Below are positions 14,932 to 23,600 of a stretch of 42,559 nucleotides of DNA, one piece after another. Numbering within the stretch: position 1 is the stretch's first letter; every line of letters starts with the position of its first letter. The stretch is from an uncultured Blautia sp. (GTDB lineage Bacteria > Bacillota > Clostridia > Lachnospirales > Lachnospiraceae). The notes beneath the pieces were generated by a model that worked only from the letters and a program-made list of their open reading frames with translations, did not search any database and was not told where the DNA came from. The stretch spans positions 1-42,559 of the forward strand of contig CAKRRX010000005.1 in assembly GCA_934394595.1 (NCBI GenBank), read 5' to 3'. A program made the position numbers and the translations under genes.

Positions 14932-17040
14932 TTATTTCATTTTCTTCTTCTCCACCATCAGCATGGCGATCACTGCTCCAACTGCCAGAAGTGTCAGCAG
15001 ATAGCCTTCAACTGGTGTATCATCTCCTGTTTTTACGGAATTTCCAGAAGCATGACTGTCATCTGGTGTCTCCGATGCTTCCGGTGTGATTTCCGTCTCC
15101 GGAGTAGGTGTCACATCTGTAAAGCTATTTGTAATCACAACCTCAACCTTATTATTTGCATAATTCAGCTGAACCTCACCATTTTCCACCTTGAACGTAA
15201 ACTCCAGGTCATTTCCGTTTTCCAGTGGAGTTCCATTCTTATCCGTCTCTGTTACATAGTAGCTGATAACGGCATCTTTGGAGTCTCCGATCATAACCGG
15301 AACGTCAATTGTCACACTGCTGTTTCCATCCATTGCAAGCTCTGTGGGCTTATCGCCGAACAACTGGGTATGTTCCGCATCTGTAAAGATTCCTGCATAG
15401 AAGGTATCCTTAGAATTGCTTTCCTCCCCATTGCGAAGTACTTTTTTGGTAATGAGGATGTCACCTTTATAGTAGTAGCCATCTGGAAGCTCATAGAATA
15501 CGTTGTTGAAGCTAAATTCCTTCTCGGGTTCTTTCCGTGTGATCTCCACAGACTGTCCATCTGTATACTGAGGTGCATAGCTGTAATTCTTATAGCGCTC
15601 TGCATCCAGGACTTCCCCATATTCATTGGTTTCTGTCACATAATAGGTCTTTCCCACTTCCAGATTTTCAAAGGTTACACTTCCTGAAGAATCCCCGTTA
15701 AAGGAAATCGGTGCTACCTGTGAAATTCTGTCTGTAAACTCTGCATCCGAAAACAGTGCCACGTAGAAAACTCCATCTTCTGTTTCCAGCTCCATACCGT
15801 TTTCATCATACAAATGCTTTGTTACAGTCAGCTTACCTTTGGCTGTTTTCTGCTTCTCATCAGTCATCGTAACGGTATTCACAGCATCAGCTGCATCGCT
15901 CACAGTAAAAAGCACATCCCTTGCTACTGCAAATCCCTTTGGGGGCTCCAGCTCGGATAAATAATAATCCCCGGCGGGAAGTCCTTTCAATATATAAGGT
16001 TCTTCGCTTGTGGTAAAGTTAAATTTTGCTTTTCCTTTTTCATCCAGTAATACTTTTCCCGAAGAATCCTTAATGACAAATTTCGCTCCTGAAACATAAT
16101 TGCCCTTTTCGTCAACCTTATTCACACTGGTCTGTGTCCGGTTGTTGACAACTGTCACCTCCGGCACTTCTCCGGAAACGGTTTCGTAAATTCCCTCTAC
16201 AGATTTCACTTCACCGCCTTTTTCAATAGAAAATTCATATGGCACAGAGGATGGAATATACCCGGCAGGAGTTTTCGTCTCTATCACACGATAAGTTCCC
16301 TTCGGCATATCTGTAATGACGATCTGTCCATTTTCATCAGAAATAAGACTTGCCTTAAATTCTTTCCAGAAAAATGCGCCGCCATTATCTGTTCCCTTTT
16401 CGGCGTTTTGGGGAACCTCTTCTGATCCGGTTACGTAAACTTTCTGCTGCAGTACGAATTCAGCCTGCCCAACAAAATTCCCATCTTCATCAATTTTGTG
16501 TACCAGCACTGCTCCCCCTGGGAAAGAATATTTGGGAGAGATTTCAGCATCATATCCTTCATGTCCATTCTCACCAAGATAAGGAATCGGCACCAGCACT
16601 CCCTGAACCTTCATGATGTCTGTACCGGAAGTCTGTCCTGCCAGATACAGAGCCGGTGAAAGGTTTTTAAAAATCAGCTGTCCGTTTTCATTCACACTCT
16701 GTGTATCTGTCTGAGCTATACCACCTTGTAATGCATAGGCAGTAAGTGTATCTGCTGCAGCCTGCGCCTCACCGGCATCTTTCAGGTTGGTAATCCTCAC
16801 ACCGCTGTTTTCAAAGCCATTGGAAAAAACATAATTTCCATTCTGGTAATCTGCAATTTTCCAAAGTGTTATTTCCACTCCTTTTGCATCTTTGGAAAGC
16901 AAAAGGGTTATGGAGCCCTGCTTTCCCTTTGCTGTTTCCAGAGACGTACCTCTGACTACAGTTCCGCTTCCCAGGCTTAAAAGTACTGTAAATAGCAGCA
17001 AGCTCAGAATTATCCCTGCTTTTTCAAGTATTTTTTTCAT
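14932..17040 (-). CDS. Cna-B-rich minor (probable base) pilin with SVKTG sorting signal
   Basis: This is a secreted wall-anchored protein of 702 residues. It has a signal peptide (about 1-30), an N-terminal pilin-like domain, and about four Cna-B/SpaA domains. Two of these are clear: one with HKIDEDGNFVGQAEF and YRVIETKTPAGY, one with VNKVDEKGNYVSGAKF and YYLSELEPPKGF, where the Glu is the usual isopeptide catalyst. Two more Cna-B-like domains follow (YYVTETNEYG, YYVTETDKNG). A Thr/Pro/Glu-rich linker leads to NSVKTGDD, a hydrophobic segment and the basic end KKKMK. The sorting signal is not LPxTG, unlike the other two structural proteins here, which fits a base pilin attached by a housekeeping sortase. 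AAAGG precedes the start; the gene ends the pilus operon. Confidence 0.85.
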   Translation of the reverse strand: MKKILEKAGIILSLLLFTVLLSLGSGTVVRGTSLETAKGKQGSITLLLSKDAKGVEITLWKIADYQNGNYVFSNGFENSGVRITNLKDAGEAQAAADTLTAYALQGGIAQTDTQSVNENGQLIFKNLSPALYLAGQTSGTDIMKVQGVLVPIPYLGENGHEGYDAEISPKYSFPGGAVLVHKIDEDGNFVGQAEFVLQQKVYVTGSEEVPQNAEKGTDNGGAFFWKEFKASLISDENGQIVITDMPKGTYRVIETKTPAGYIPSSVPYEFSIEKGGEVKSVEGIYETVSGEVPEVTVVNNRTQTSVNKVDEKGNYVSGAKFVIKDSSGKVLLDEKGKAKFNFTTSEEPYILKGLPAGDYYLSELEPPKGFAVARDVLFTVSDAADAVNTVTMTDEKQKTAKGKLTVTKHLYDENGMELETEDGVFYVALFSDAEFTDRISQVAPISFNGDSSGSVTFENLEVGKTYYVTETNEYGEVLDAERYKNYSYAPQYTDGQSVEITRKEPEKEFSFNNVFYELPDGYYYKGDILITKKVLRNGEESNSKDTFYAGIFTDAEHTQLFGDKPTELAMDGNSSVTIDVPVMIGDSKDAVISYYVTETDKNGTPLENGNDLEFTFKVENGEVQLNYANNKVEVVITNSFTDVTPTPETEITPEASETPDDSHASGNSVKTGDDTPVEGYLLTLLAVGAVIAMLMVEKKKMK

Positions 17041-17044
17041 ACTC

Positions 17045-17884
17045 TCAATCCTTTCTCTTCTTCTGAGCCTTTCCCGGCAGAAAAAGGATCAGTAATACTA
17101 CCACTACAACAATCACTGCTGCGCCGGCAATTCCAAGTTTCATAATCGTCGATGCCGGAATCATATCTTTCTTTTGCATATTTCCAGGTGTTTCTACAGA
17201 AACCGCATCTGGTACATAATCTGTACGTTCGCCTCTGACCAGAAGTCTGTGGGTATTGATTCCATAAGGCGTACAGGTAAGAAGCGTTACATAATCTTTT
17301 CCCTCTGTTATTTTTATATCATCTGTTTCTTCCGGAAGCACCACCTTGATCTGGTCTACTTTATAGGCCAGAACCCTGCCTAATACATGAAGATAAAAAA
17401 GATCTCCCTCTTTCATCTTATCTAAATCTGTAAGTATCTTGGCAGCCGGAAGTCCGGTATGTCCACTTAAAACACAATGAGTTGATTTTCCTCCTACCGG
17501 AAGTGAGGTTCCTGGCATATGGCCGATTCCCTTTTCCAGGACTTCTGTGTCTATGCCATGATAAATGGGCATATATACCCCTATTTTGGGGATTTCCAGA
17601 TATCCAATGGCATCTGTAACAGATAACAGATCCTCATAAGATACCACAGAGGTCTTGGTTGCGCTGTTCAGTGACTGATTGTATTCTTCTGCCTGGGTCC
17701 ACATAGCGTCCAGCTGGGTGCTGTCCTCTTCCTCTACCGCTGTAGTATAATCAGCGATTTCTACCTTCGCAGTATAAACACTAAGCCAGTCACTGACCAC
17801 AGGATAGCCCATAACAGATAACCCAGCCACCAGAATCAGAAACATTACTACCAAAGGCAGACGTTTTTTTAAATTATGATTCAT
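17045..17884 (-). CDS. Class C sortase (second)
   Basis: Class C sortases polymerise pilins by joining a pilin Lys to the Thr of a cleaved sorting signal. The 279-residue product has an N-terminal and a C-terminal membrane segment (the latter near VIVVVVVLLILFLPG, followed by a basic tail), the catalytic His in LSGHTGLP, the Cys in TLLTCTPYG and the Arg in HRLLVRG. I see no D-P-F/W lid motif between EEYNQSLN and IGYLEIPKI, where pilin sortases usually carry one. The start overlaps the stop of the upstream sortase (ATGA), so the two are translationally coupled. Confidence 0.9.
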   Translation of the reverse strand: MNHNLKKRLPLVVMFLILVAGLSVMGYPVVSDWLSVYTAKVEIADYTTAVEEEDSTQLDAMWTQAEEYNQSLNSATKTSVVSYEDLLSVTDAIGYLEIPKIGVYMPIYHGIDTEVLEKGIGHMPGTSLPVGGKSTHCVLSGHTGLPAAKILTDLDKMKEGDLFYLHVLGRVLAYKVDQIKVVLPEETDDIKITEGKDYVTLLTCTPYGINTHRLLVRGERTDYVPDAVSVETPGNMQKKDMIPASTIMKLGIAGAAVIVVVVVLLILFLPGKAQKKRKD

Positions 17885-18768
17885 AACTTATCACCAGTTT
17901 TGTCTTTTGCATTTTTTTCTTTTAGCCTTTTCAAATGGTGGGTATAACCAACTGCTGCCAGTATCACAAGCACAGCAGTGAGCACAATCCCCCCGATCAC
18001 CAGAAGCTGCCGCACCATAGCCTCTGAAAGCCCCCTCTCTGCTGCCACACGGGCAACAGGAGTTTCCTCTTTCTCAGGTGTATACGGGATCCTGGTTCCT
18101 CTTACCAGGAGACGATGACTGTTGATTCCATAAGGAGTACAGGTAACCAGTGTCACATAATCTTCTCCCGGAACAATTTCCAGATCTTTGCAATCCTCAG
18201 GTTCCACTGTTTTGATCTGATCCACCTGATAGGCCAGAGTCTGTCCTAATACATGAATATAAAAAACATCTCCCACCACCAGCTTGTCCAGGGAGGAAAG
18301 CAGCTCTGCCCCCGGAAGCCCGGTATGGCCAGACATGGCTGCATGGGTATTGAGCCCTCCTACAGGAAGAGAGGTATTTTCGATATAGCCACAGCCCTTA
18401 TGAAGCACCTCGTCGTCTGTTCCATAATAAACCGGAAGATAGACACTGATCTCTGGAATCTCCACATAGCAGATCACACCATTATCCATATTCAGGCATT
18501 GATCTTCCCCCTCTTCATTTGTCCCATAGTAAAGATGCTCATTAAAAAGCCTTGCCTTTTCCAGTTTTTCCTCTGTCTCCTGGTCCGGCATACCATCTAC
18601 CACTTTTTCATAATCAGAAATGGTGACAGATGCTGTATTTAAGGTTACATAATTTCCCACTGAAGGGTACAGAATAAATCCCATTCCAATGATGAAAATA
18701 ACAAGTATTAGTCCCATTGGATAAAGTTTCTTCAGCGCAAATGTACGCTTTTTTCCACTCTTATCCAT
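17881..18768 (-). CDS. Class C sortase (first)
   Basis: This is a second pilin-polymerising sortase of about 295 residues. It has an N-terminal membrane segment (MGLILVIFIIGMGFILYP), the catalytic His in MSGHTGLP, the Cys in TLVTCTPYG, the Arg in HRLLVRG, a C-terminal membrane segment and a basic tail. No D-P-F/W lid motif is seen in the region NEHLYYGTNEEGEDQ to YVEIPEI. The start is uncertain: I prefer the ATG at 18768 behind AAAGGATGA, but an ATG at 18780 and a GTG at 18816 are in frame. Two sortases in one pilus locus suggest separate substrates or steps. Confidence 0.88.
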   Translation of the reverse strand: MDKSGKKRTFALKKLYPMGLILVIFIIGMGFILYPSVGNYVTLNTASVTISDYEKVVDGMPDQETEEKLEKARLFNEHLYYGTNEEGEDQCLNMDNGVICYVEIPEISVYLPVYYGTDDEVLHKGCGYIENTSLPVGGLNTHAAMSGHTGLPGAELLSSLDKLVVGDVFYIHVLGQTLAYQVDQIKTVEPEDCKDLEIVPGEDYVTLVTCTPYGINSHRLLVRGTRIPYTPEKEETPVARVAAERGLSEAMVRQLLVIGGIVLTAVLVILAAVGYTHHLKRLKEKNAKDKTGDKL

Positions 18769-18851
18769 AAAATCTATCATCCTTTCTGGTCTGGCGTCCA
18801 CGACTTTCGTGAACACAGGAACACAAAAGATGAATCCTGCTCTTTTTGTAA

Positions 18852-18877
18852 CCTGGCCCGGCAGATGCCGGACCAGG
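18852..18877 (-). other. Strong hairpin between backbone pilin and sortase genes
   Basis: CCTGG-N-CCGGC pairs with GCCGG-N-CCAGG across a 4-base loop; the central position is a G-U wobble in the minus-strand RNA. No T run follows, so it is probably not a terminator. Such hairpins often protect the upstream mRNA or reduce downstream expression, which would give much pilin and little sortase (inference). Confidence 0.65.
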
Positions 18878-18899
18878 AATAAAACTGTTTTATAACTTG

Positions 18900-20510
18900 T
18901 TATGACTGTTTTTTCTGTCTGCGGATATAAACAACAAACATAATACCAGCTACCAGAACAAGTACAAGTCCACCGAAGGTGAAGAGAGTTGTACCCATAC
19001 CACCGGTTCCTGGAAGGGAAAGACCTGGTGTGTTGCCGATTCCTAATACAGGGATCTTGTCCTTTGCACTATAAATTGGAGTTTCGCCATTCTGTACAAC
19101 AGTATTAATTACAGTGGTATCATCAACTGTCACAGTATACTTTCCATCATACTCATTGTTGGCTTGAGTGGCAGAAATTTCAACTTTATATGGATGATCA
19201 TCTACACGATAGCCATTTGGAGCTGTTATCTCTTTTACATAATAGGTGCCTTTATTTAGCAATATGTTGAAGTTTACAATTCCATCCTCTTCACTGGTTG
19301 CCTCTTTAATAAGAGTTGTACCATCTTCTTTATATAAACCAAATTTTGCTCCTGCGAGGGCAGCATTTTCTGTTTTGCTGGTATCATATTTGAATACATT
19401 AAATTTGAAGGTGTAGGATCTTACTTCGTCCTCCAAGTTAGAATCGGAATTGCTTCCTACATAATAGTTATTTGTATAGGTTAATTGAGAGTGGTTTACT
19501 ACTGGTGTACCAGGTGTTGCAGTACTGTTTAATGTAAAATAAGCTTCGATTGTAACGTCTGTTTTATCTTTTATGGATTCAAAGTTGAAATATACTATAA
19601 ACTGATGATCTGTTGTATTCTCAGCTACAAAATAATCAGCTTCTTCTCCTTCTACACGTTTAACAATACGCTCTGTTCCGTCCTTTGCTGTAAAAATTAC
19701 ATCTTCAACTCCAGTTCCTTTTGTTCCATTAACAACTACATTCTGCAATGTAAGATTAGGATCATAGGTATCAGTTACAAAATAATTAACTTTAGTTGGA
19801 TCTACATCAGCTTTGTACTTAGGTACTGTGTTTGTGATCGTGTACTTGATTGTATCACCTTCACCTGCAGTTGCAGTATCTCCACTTTCAGAAAAAGTAT
19901 CATTTGTTCCATTTACACTGACTACATCTGTAATCTTTTTCTTATGGGATACTTCACTGTTTTTTGCATTTACTTCAACATTTTCATTTACATCATAAGT
20001 TCCATCTGTATTCTTGGTTACTCCCGGTACAGCCACCAGAATTGGAGCAGAAACTGTGCCACCTTTATCATTCATTGTATCAGAATCGCTGTCTGCTGTA
20101 TTAGCAAGATTTGTTGGTACTAATAAATAATATCCTGCATCCACGTCAATAGTTGTATTTGTTGTTAACGTTTTATATGCAGTAGCCCCGGAAGTACTAA
20201 TTCCAGCAGCAAAAGCATATAAGAACTCATCCGTCATTTTGGATATTTCTTCCACAGTTTTGGTTCCAACAAGATCTCTGTTATAAGCACCAGCAGTTTT
20301 ATAACTTGGAACCTTATTTTTATCCAGGTCACAAAGGAATAACTGATATACCGCATATTGAACTGTTTCATCATAAGCATTTTGGTTTTTCACCGTAAGC
20401 TTATACGTTGAGGTTGAAGTTTCTTCTTCCGCAAAAGCGGTTACTGTCATTGTTAATGTCATTGCCACTACTAATAATATAGCAAAGCATTTTTTCATAA
20501 TTTTCTTCAT
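18900..20510 (-). CDS. Major backbone pilin, fimbrial isopeptide-forming D2 type, LPGTG anchor
   Basis: This is the likely pilus shaft subunit. The product of about 536 residues has a signal peptide (MKKIMKKCFAILL..., cleaved near AFAEEE), an N-terminal domain, a D2-type domain around residues 190-380 (DTIKYTITNTVPKY, YFVTDTYDPNLTL) and a final Cna-B domain with FKYDTSKTENAALAGAKF and YYVKEITAPNGY. It ends in SLPGTGGMG, a hydrophobic segment and RRQKKQS. The Lys in VEVNAKN, just before the D2 domain, is the best candidate for the inter-subunit linkage. I start at 20510, behind AAAGGCAG; the frame is open to an ATG at 20558 and another ATG lies at 20498. Position just upstream of two class C sortases supports the role. 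Confidence 0.88.
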   Translation of the reverse strand: MKKIMKKCFAILLVVAMTLTMTVTAFAEEETSTSTYKLTVKNQNAYDETVQYAVYQLFLCDLDKNKVPSYKTAGAYNRDLVGTKTVEEISKMTDEFLYAFAAGISTSGATAYKTLTTNTTIDVDAGYYLLVPTNLANTADSDSDTMNDKGGTVSAPILVAVPGVTKNTDGTYDVNENVEVNAKNSEVSHKKKITDVVSVNGTNDTFSESGDTATAGEGDTIKYTITNTVPKYKADVDPTKVNYFVTDTYDPNLTLQNVVVNGTKGTGVEDVIFTAKDGTERIVKRVEGEEADYFVAENTTDHQFIVYFNFESIKDKTDVTIEAYFTLNSTATPGTPVVNHSQLTYTNNYYVGSNSDSNLEDEVRSYTFKFNVFKYDTSKTENAALAGAKFGLYKEDGTTLIKEATSEEDGIVNFNILLNKGTYYVKEITAPNGYRVDDHPYKVEISATQANNEYDGKYTVTVDDTTVINTVVQNGETPIYSAKDKIPVLGIGNTPGLSLPGTGGMGTTLFTFGGLVLVLVAGIMFVVYIRRQKKQS

Positions 20511-20607
20511 AATCTTCTGCCTTTCTTTTCTTTCTTCTCTTTCATCTTTTTTCTCCATCCTGCCTGGAGCCGGCTTTTTTCTATTCCTGATTTTTCAGGT
20601 ATTTCTT

Positions 20608-23600
20608 TTATGGTATTCCCTTTTGCCCCTCCTTTACTGTTTTCATAAATTTATTTCTTTTCTTAAAGGTAAGACCAAACCAGCTAAGTGAGATCAGCCA
20701 GAAGCCTGCTCCTAACCCATAAAAAATCCAGCCATCTTTCCCACCGGTTCCCGGTAAGAGGATTCCCTGCGGCTTTTTGGTATTGGTTATCGTAATGGTA
20801 TCATCTGTAGCCGCATATGTGGTATCAAAATTATGAATCTCTGTTACGTTACCGGCAGCATCCCTTACTGTAACGGATTTCTCCTGCACAGAATAGGCAG
20901 GTCCCTTTTCCAGATCAGACCAGGTGTATGTCCAGCGGTCTGGACCGGAGCCGGTTATGGTAACCGGCGAACCTTCTTCCACCCCATCTTTGAGAAGCTG
21001 TACCTGAACCTCATAGGAATCATATTCATTCCGGTCATAGCCTTCCCAGGCTTTTTTCACAGTAATATGGACTTTCTCCTGCTCTTTTGCATTTGTAACT
21101 GTGATATTGCCGCCTGTAACTCCCTGAAGCCCGGAGATTTCCCCTGTAGCAGCCTGATAGCTGTAAGTGGTTTTAAATCCTTCTACAGCAGTTTCTTCTA
21201 CAGCATAGTAGTAATATGGGGTACCTGCCGGACTTGTTTTGGCTAATAAATCCCAGGAATACTGCCAGCTGTTTGAGTCAGACAACTCTGCGGTATCTTC
21301 AAAATTCTTATCCTCAACCCAGCCGTCTGCACCTTCAATGCCTGCCCCAGTATCCTCTTCTGCCTTAAATGAGCTAAACTCATATACACAGAGATCGTTT
21401 CCAATATTCACAGTTGTATCCCGATATGCCCGGAAGGAAAGTGTCTCAATGGTTCCGCTATACTGATTTCCACTGCCAAAAGAATAGGAGCCGGCATTTC
21501 CATAATGCACCTCTGCAGCCATTGGAGCAATGGAGGTGATACCGGAAAAACCGTTTGAATACGGACTTTTGGCACTGATGACTACTTTTGCCCCTTCCGG
21601 GACTGTTATAGTCTTTGTTTTGGTGGTAACCTGATTCTGATCCGTATAGTCTTTTCCTTTCAGTATTGCTGTTACCTTAATGCCATTTGACGTTGTACCA
21701 CTTCCTGATACAGGATATCTTCGTTTCAGACTTACCCTTACCTGATCCCTGGGGAAAGCGGTCAAAGGCGAACCATTTTCATCTTCCCATACCTTTCTTA
21801 CCTTTACTGAGGTCGAATCCTCTTTGGAAGTATTGGTAATGATAAAGGAACGATCTTCTCCGTCAGAAGCCAATGCCTCCTTATTGGAATAGGATACTTC
21901 CCATCTGTCAGTGTTTAAAGTTTCCTTCACATAATAGTAATAAGGAGTTCCATCGGACTGATATTTTTCCAGTTCGGACCACACATAATGCCAGCTATTC
22001 CCGTCATTTAACGTTACTGCAGACTCTACCGGACTTCCGTTACTCATGTCATCCTTACTGCCCGTTCGATAAAGTGTTACTTCTATGGAGCCTTCCCCGC
22101 TGACCAATTCTCCATCTGCGTTCTTCCAGATCTTATTCACTTCAAAATCTGTTTTTTCAACATCCTGTTTCTCATCATCTACGAAAATATACCCGGACAG
22201 AACATCCAGCCTGTTCTCCACATACAGTGTATTTGTTTTCCAATCTGTAGGCACAATTTCTGTTTTGAACTTTGAATTGGGGATCCAGAAATATTTGTCA
22301 CTTTCCAGAAGCTTATAGCCATCTGGAGCCTTTATCTCATGGAGACGGTATGCACAGTTATAACCGATACGATATACGTTGTTTATCCGTTCTCCCAGTT
22401 GTACACTGCCATCCTCCCCGGTTGTAAACCTTCCAATGGATGTCCAGTCTGTTCCATTGTACTTATCCAGCTGGAATTCTGCACCTGACAAGGTCTTCGC
22501 CTGGTTCTCCCTGTCACGCTTATACAATACAGCCGTTGTGTAGTTGAGTGTAGAGGTAGCTTCACTTCCCTGTGCGGAAAACTTCTTTTCATCGCTTGAA
22601 GAGGTTCCCGTACTTGCCAGACCTGTTATGGAAGCTGTGTTCGTCGCCTTCAATTCCATCCTGCAGGCCTGAGCTTCTATACCGATGGTAAGCATATAAG
22701 AATACCGCAGTCTGTAATGGGCTCCATCCGGAACCTTCAAGCTGATGGTCATTTTCCCCTCATTCGCTGACTGTTCTGCTGTTTCCAGCTTCAGATCCTG
22801 GATAACATCGGATGTCTGCTCAATCTCACTGCCACCATCCTCCACTTTATACAGTTTCAACGAACCTGGTTTTAACGCTATCTGGGTAATTGCATCATGA
22901 ACCTGGTCGTTCTCATGGTTCTGATGATTCTGGCATAGCTTTCTCTTATCATAAATAAGGGAATCTATTATACTAAGCTTGTTCTCCTGTCCTTCAATCA
23001 ACTTCGTTCCCTGTGGATTGATATCCAGTTCATAGGAAAGGGTGTTTGAGGCAGCATCATAAGTTCCCTTTTTGGCAACCTTATCTGTCTCCACAGTGTC
23101 TGTTACAGTTTTGGTAACCGGTATCCCATTATCCACCTTTAAGGTACAGCTGTTTTTAAAGGTTTTTTCATAGCTGCCCCAATTCTCAGGGGAAATTTCC
23201 ACTGCATAATATATTGCCATGGAAAAGCTGACATCCTTTAAATAACCAAGAAGCGGATAACCTGAACCATTATGAACTCCACGTATTTCAAAATCACCTG
23301 AATAGGCACCTTTTGGAATACGGATCGTCAAAACATTCGTCTCACTGTTTAGTTCTGCCTTTGTCCCTTTTTCTTTTGCAGTAAACTGATTGGCTATACA
23401 ATCATGGATATTAATGTTCTGGCCCGGATCATATACATTGTAGGTGGCATTAATGCATTCTATTGATGTATATGGGCTTCCTGTTCCACCATAATCATGG
23501 CTGTCATATTTGTAATAATGAACATAAACGCCATCTATAAAATCTTTATGATCCTTATCTGACTGGGCTCCGTCATTTGCTTTCCAGGGAACTGTAACCA

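Noticed and set aside
18852..18877. Transcription terminator after the backbone pilin
   Set aside because: The hairpin is strong but no T run follows in the minus direction, and the sortases downstream need transcription from the same operon.
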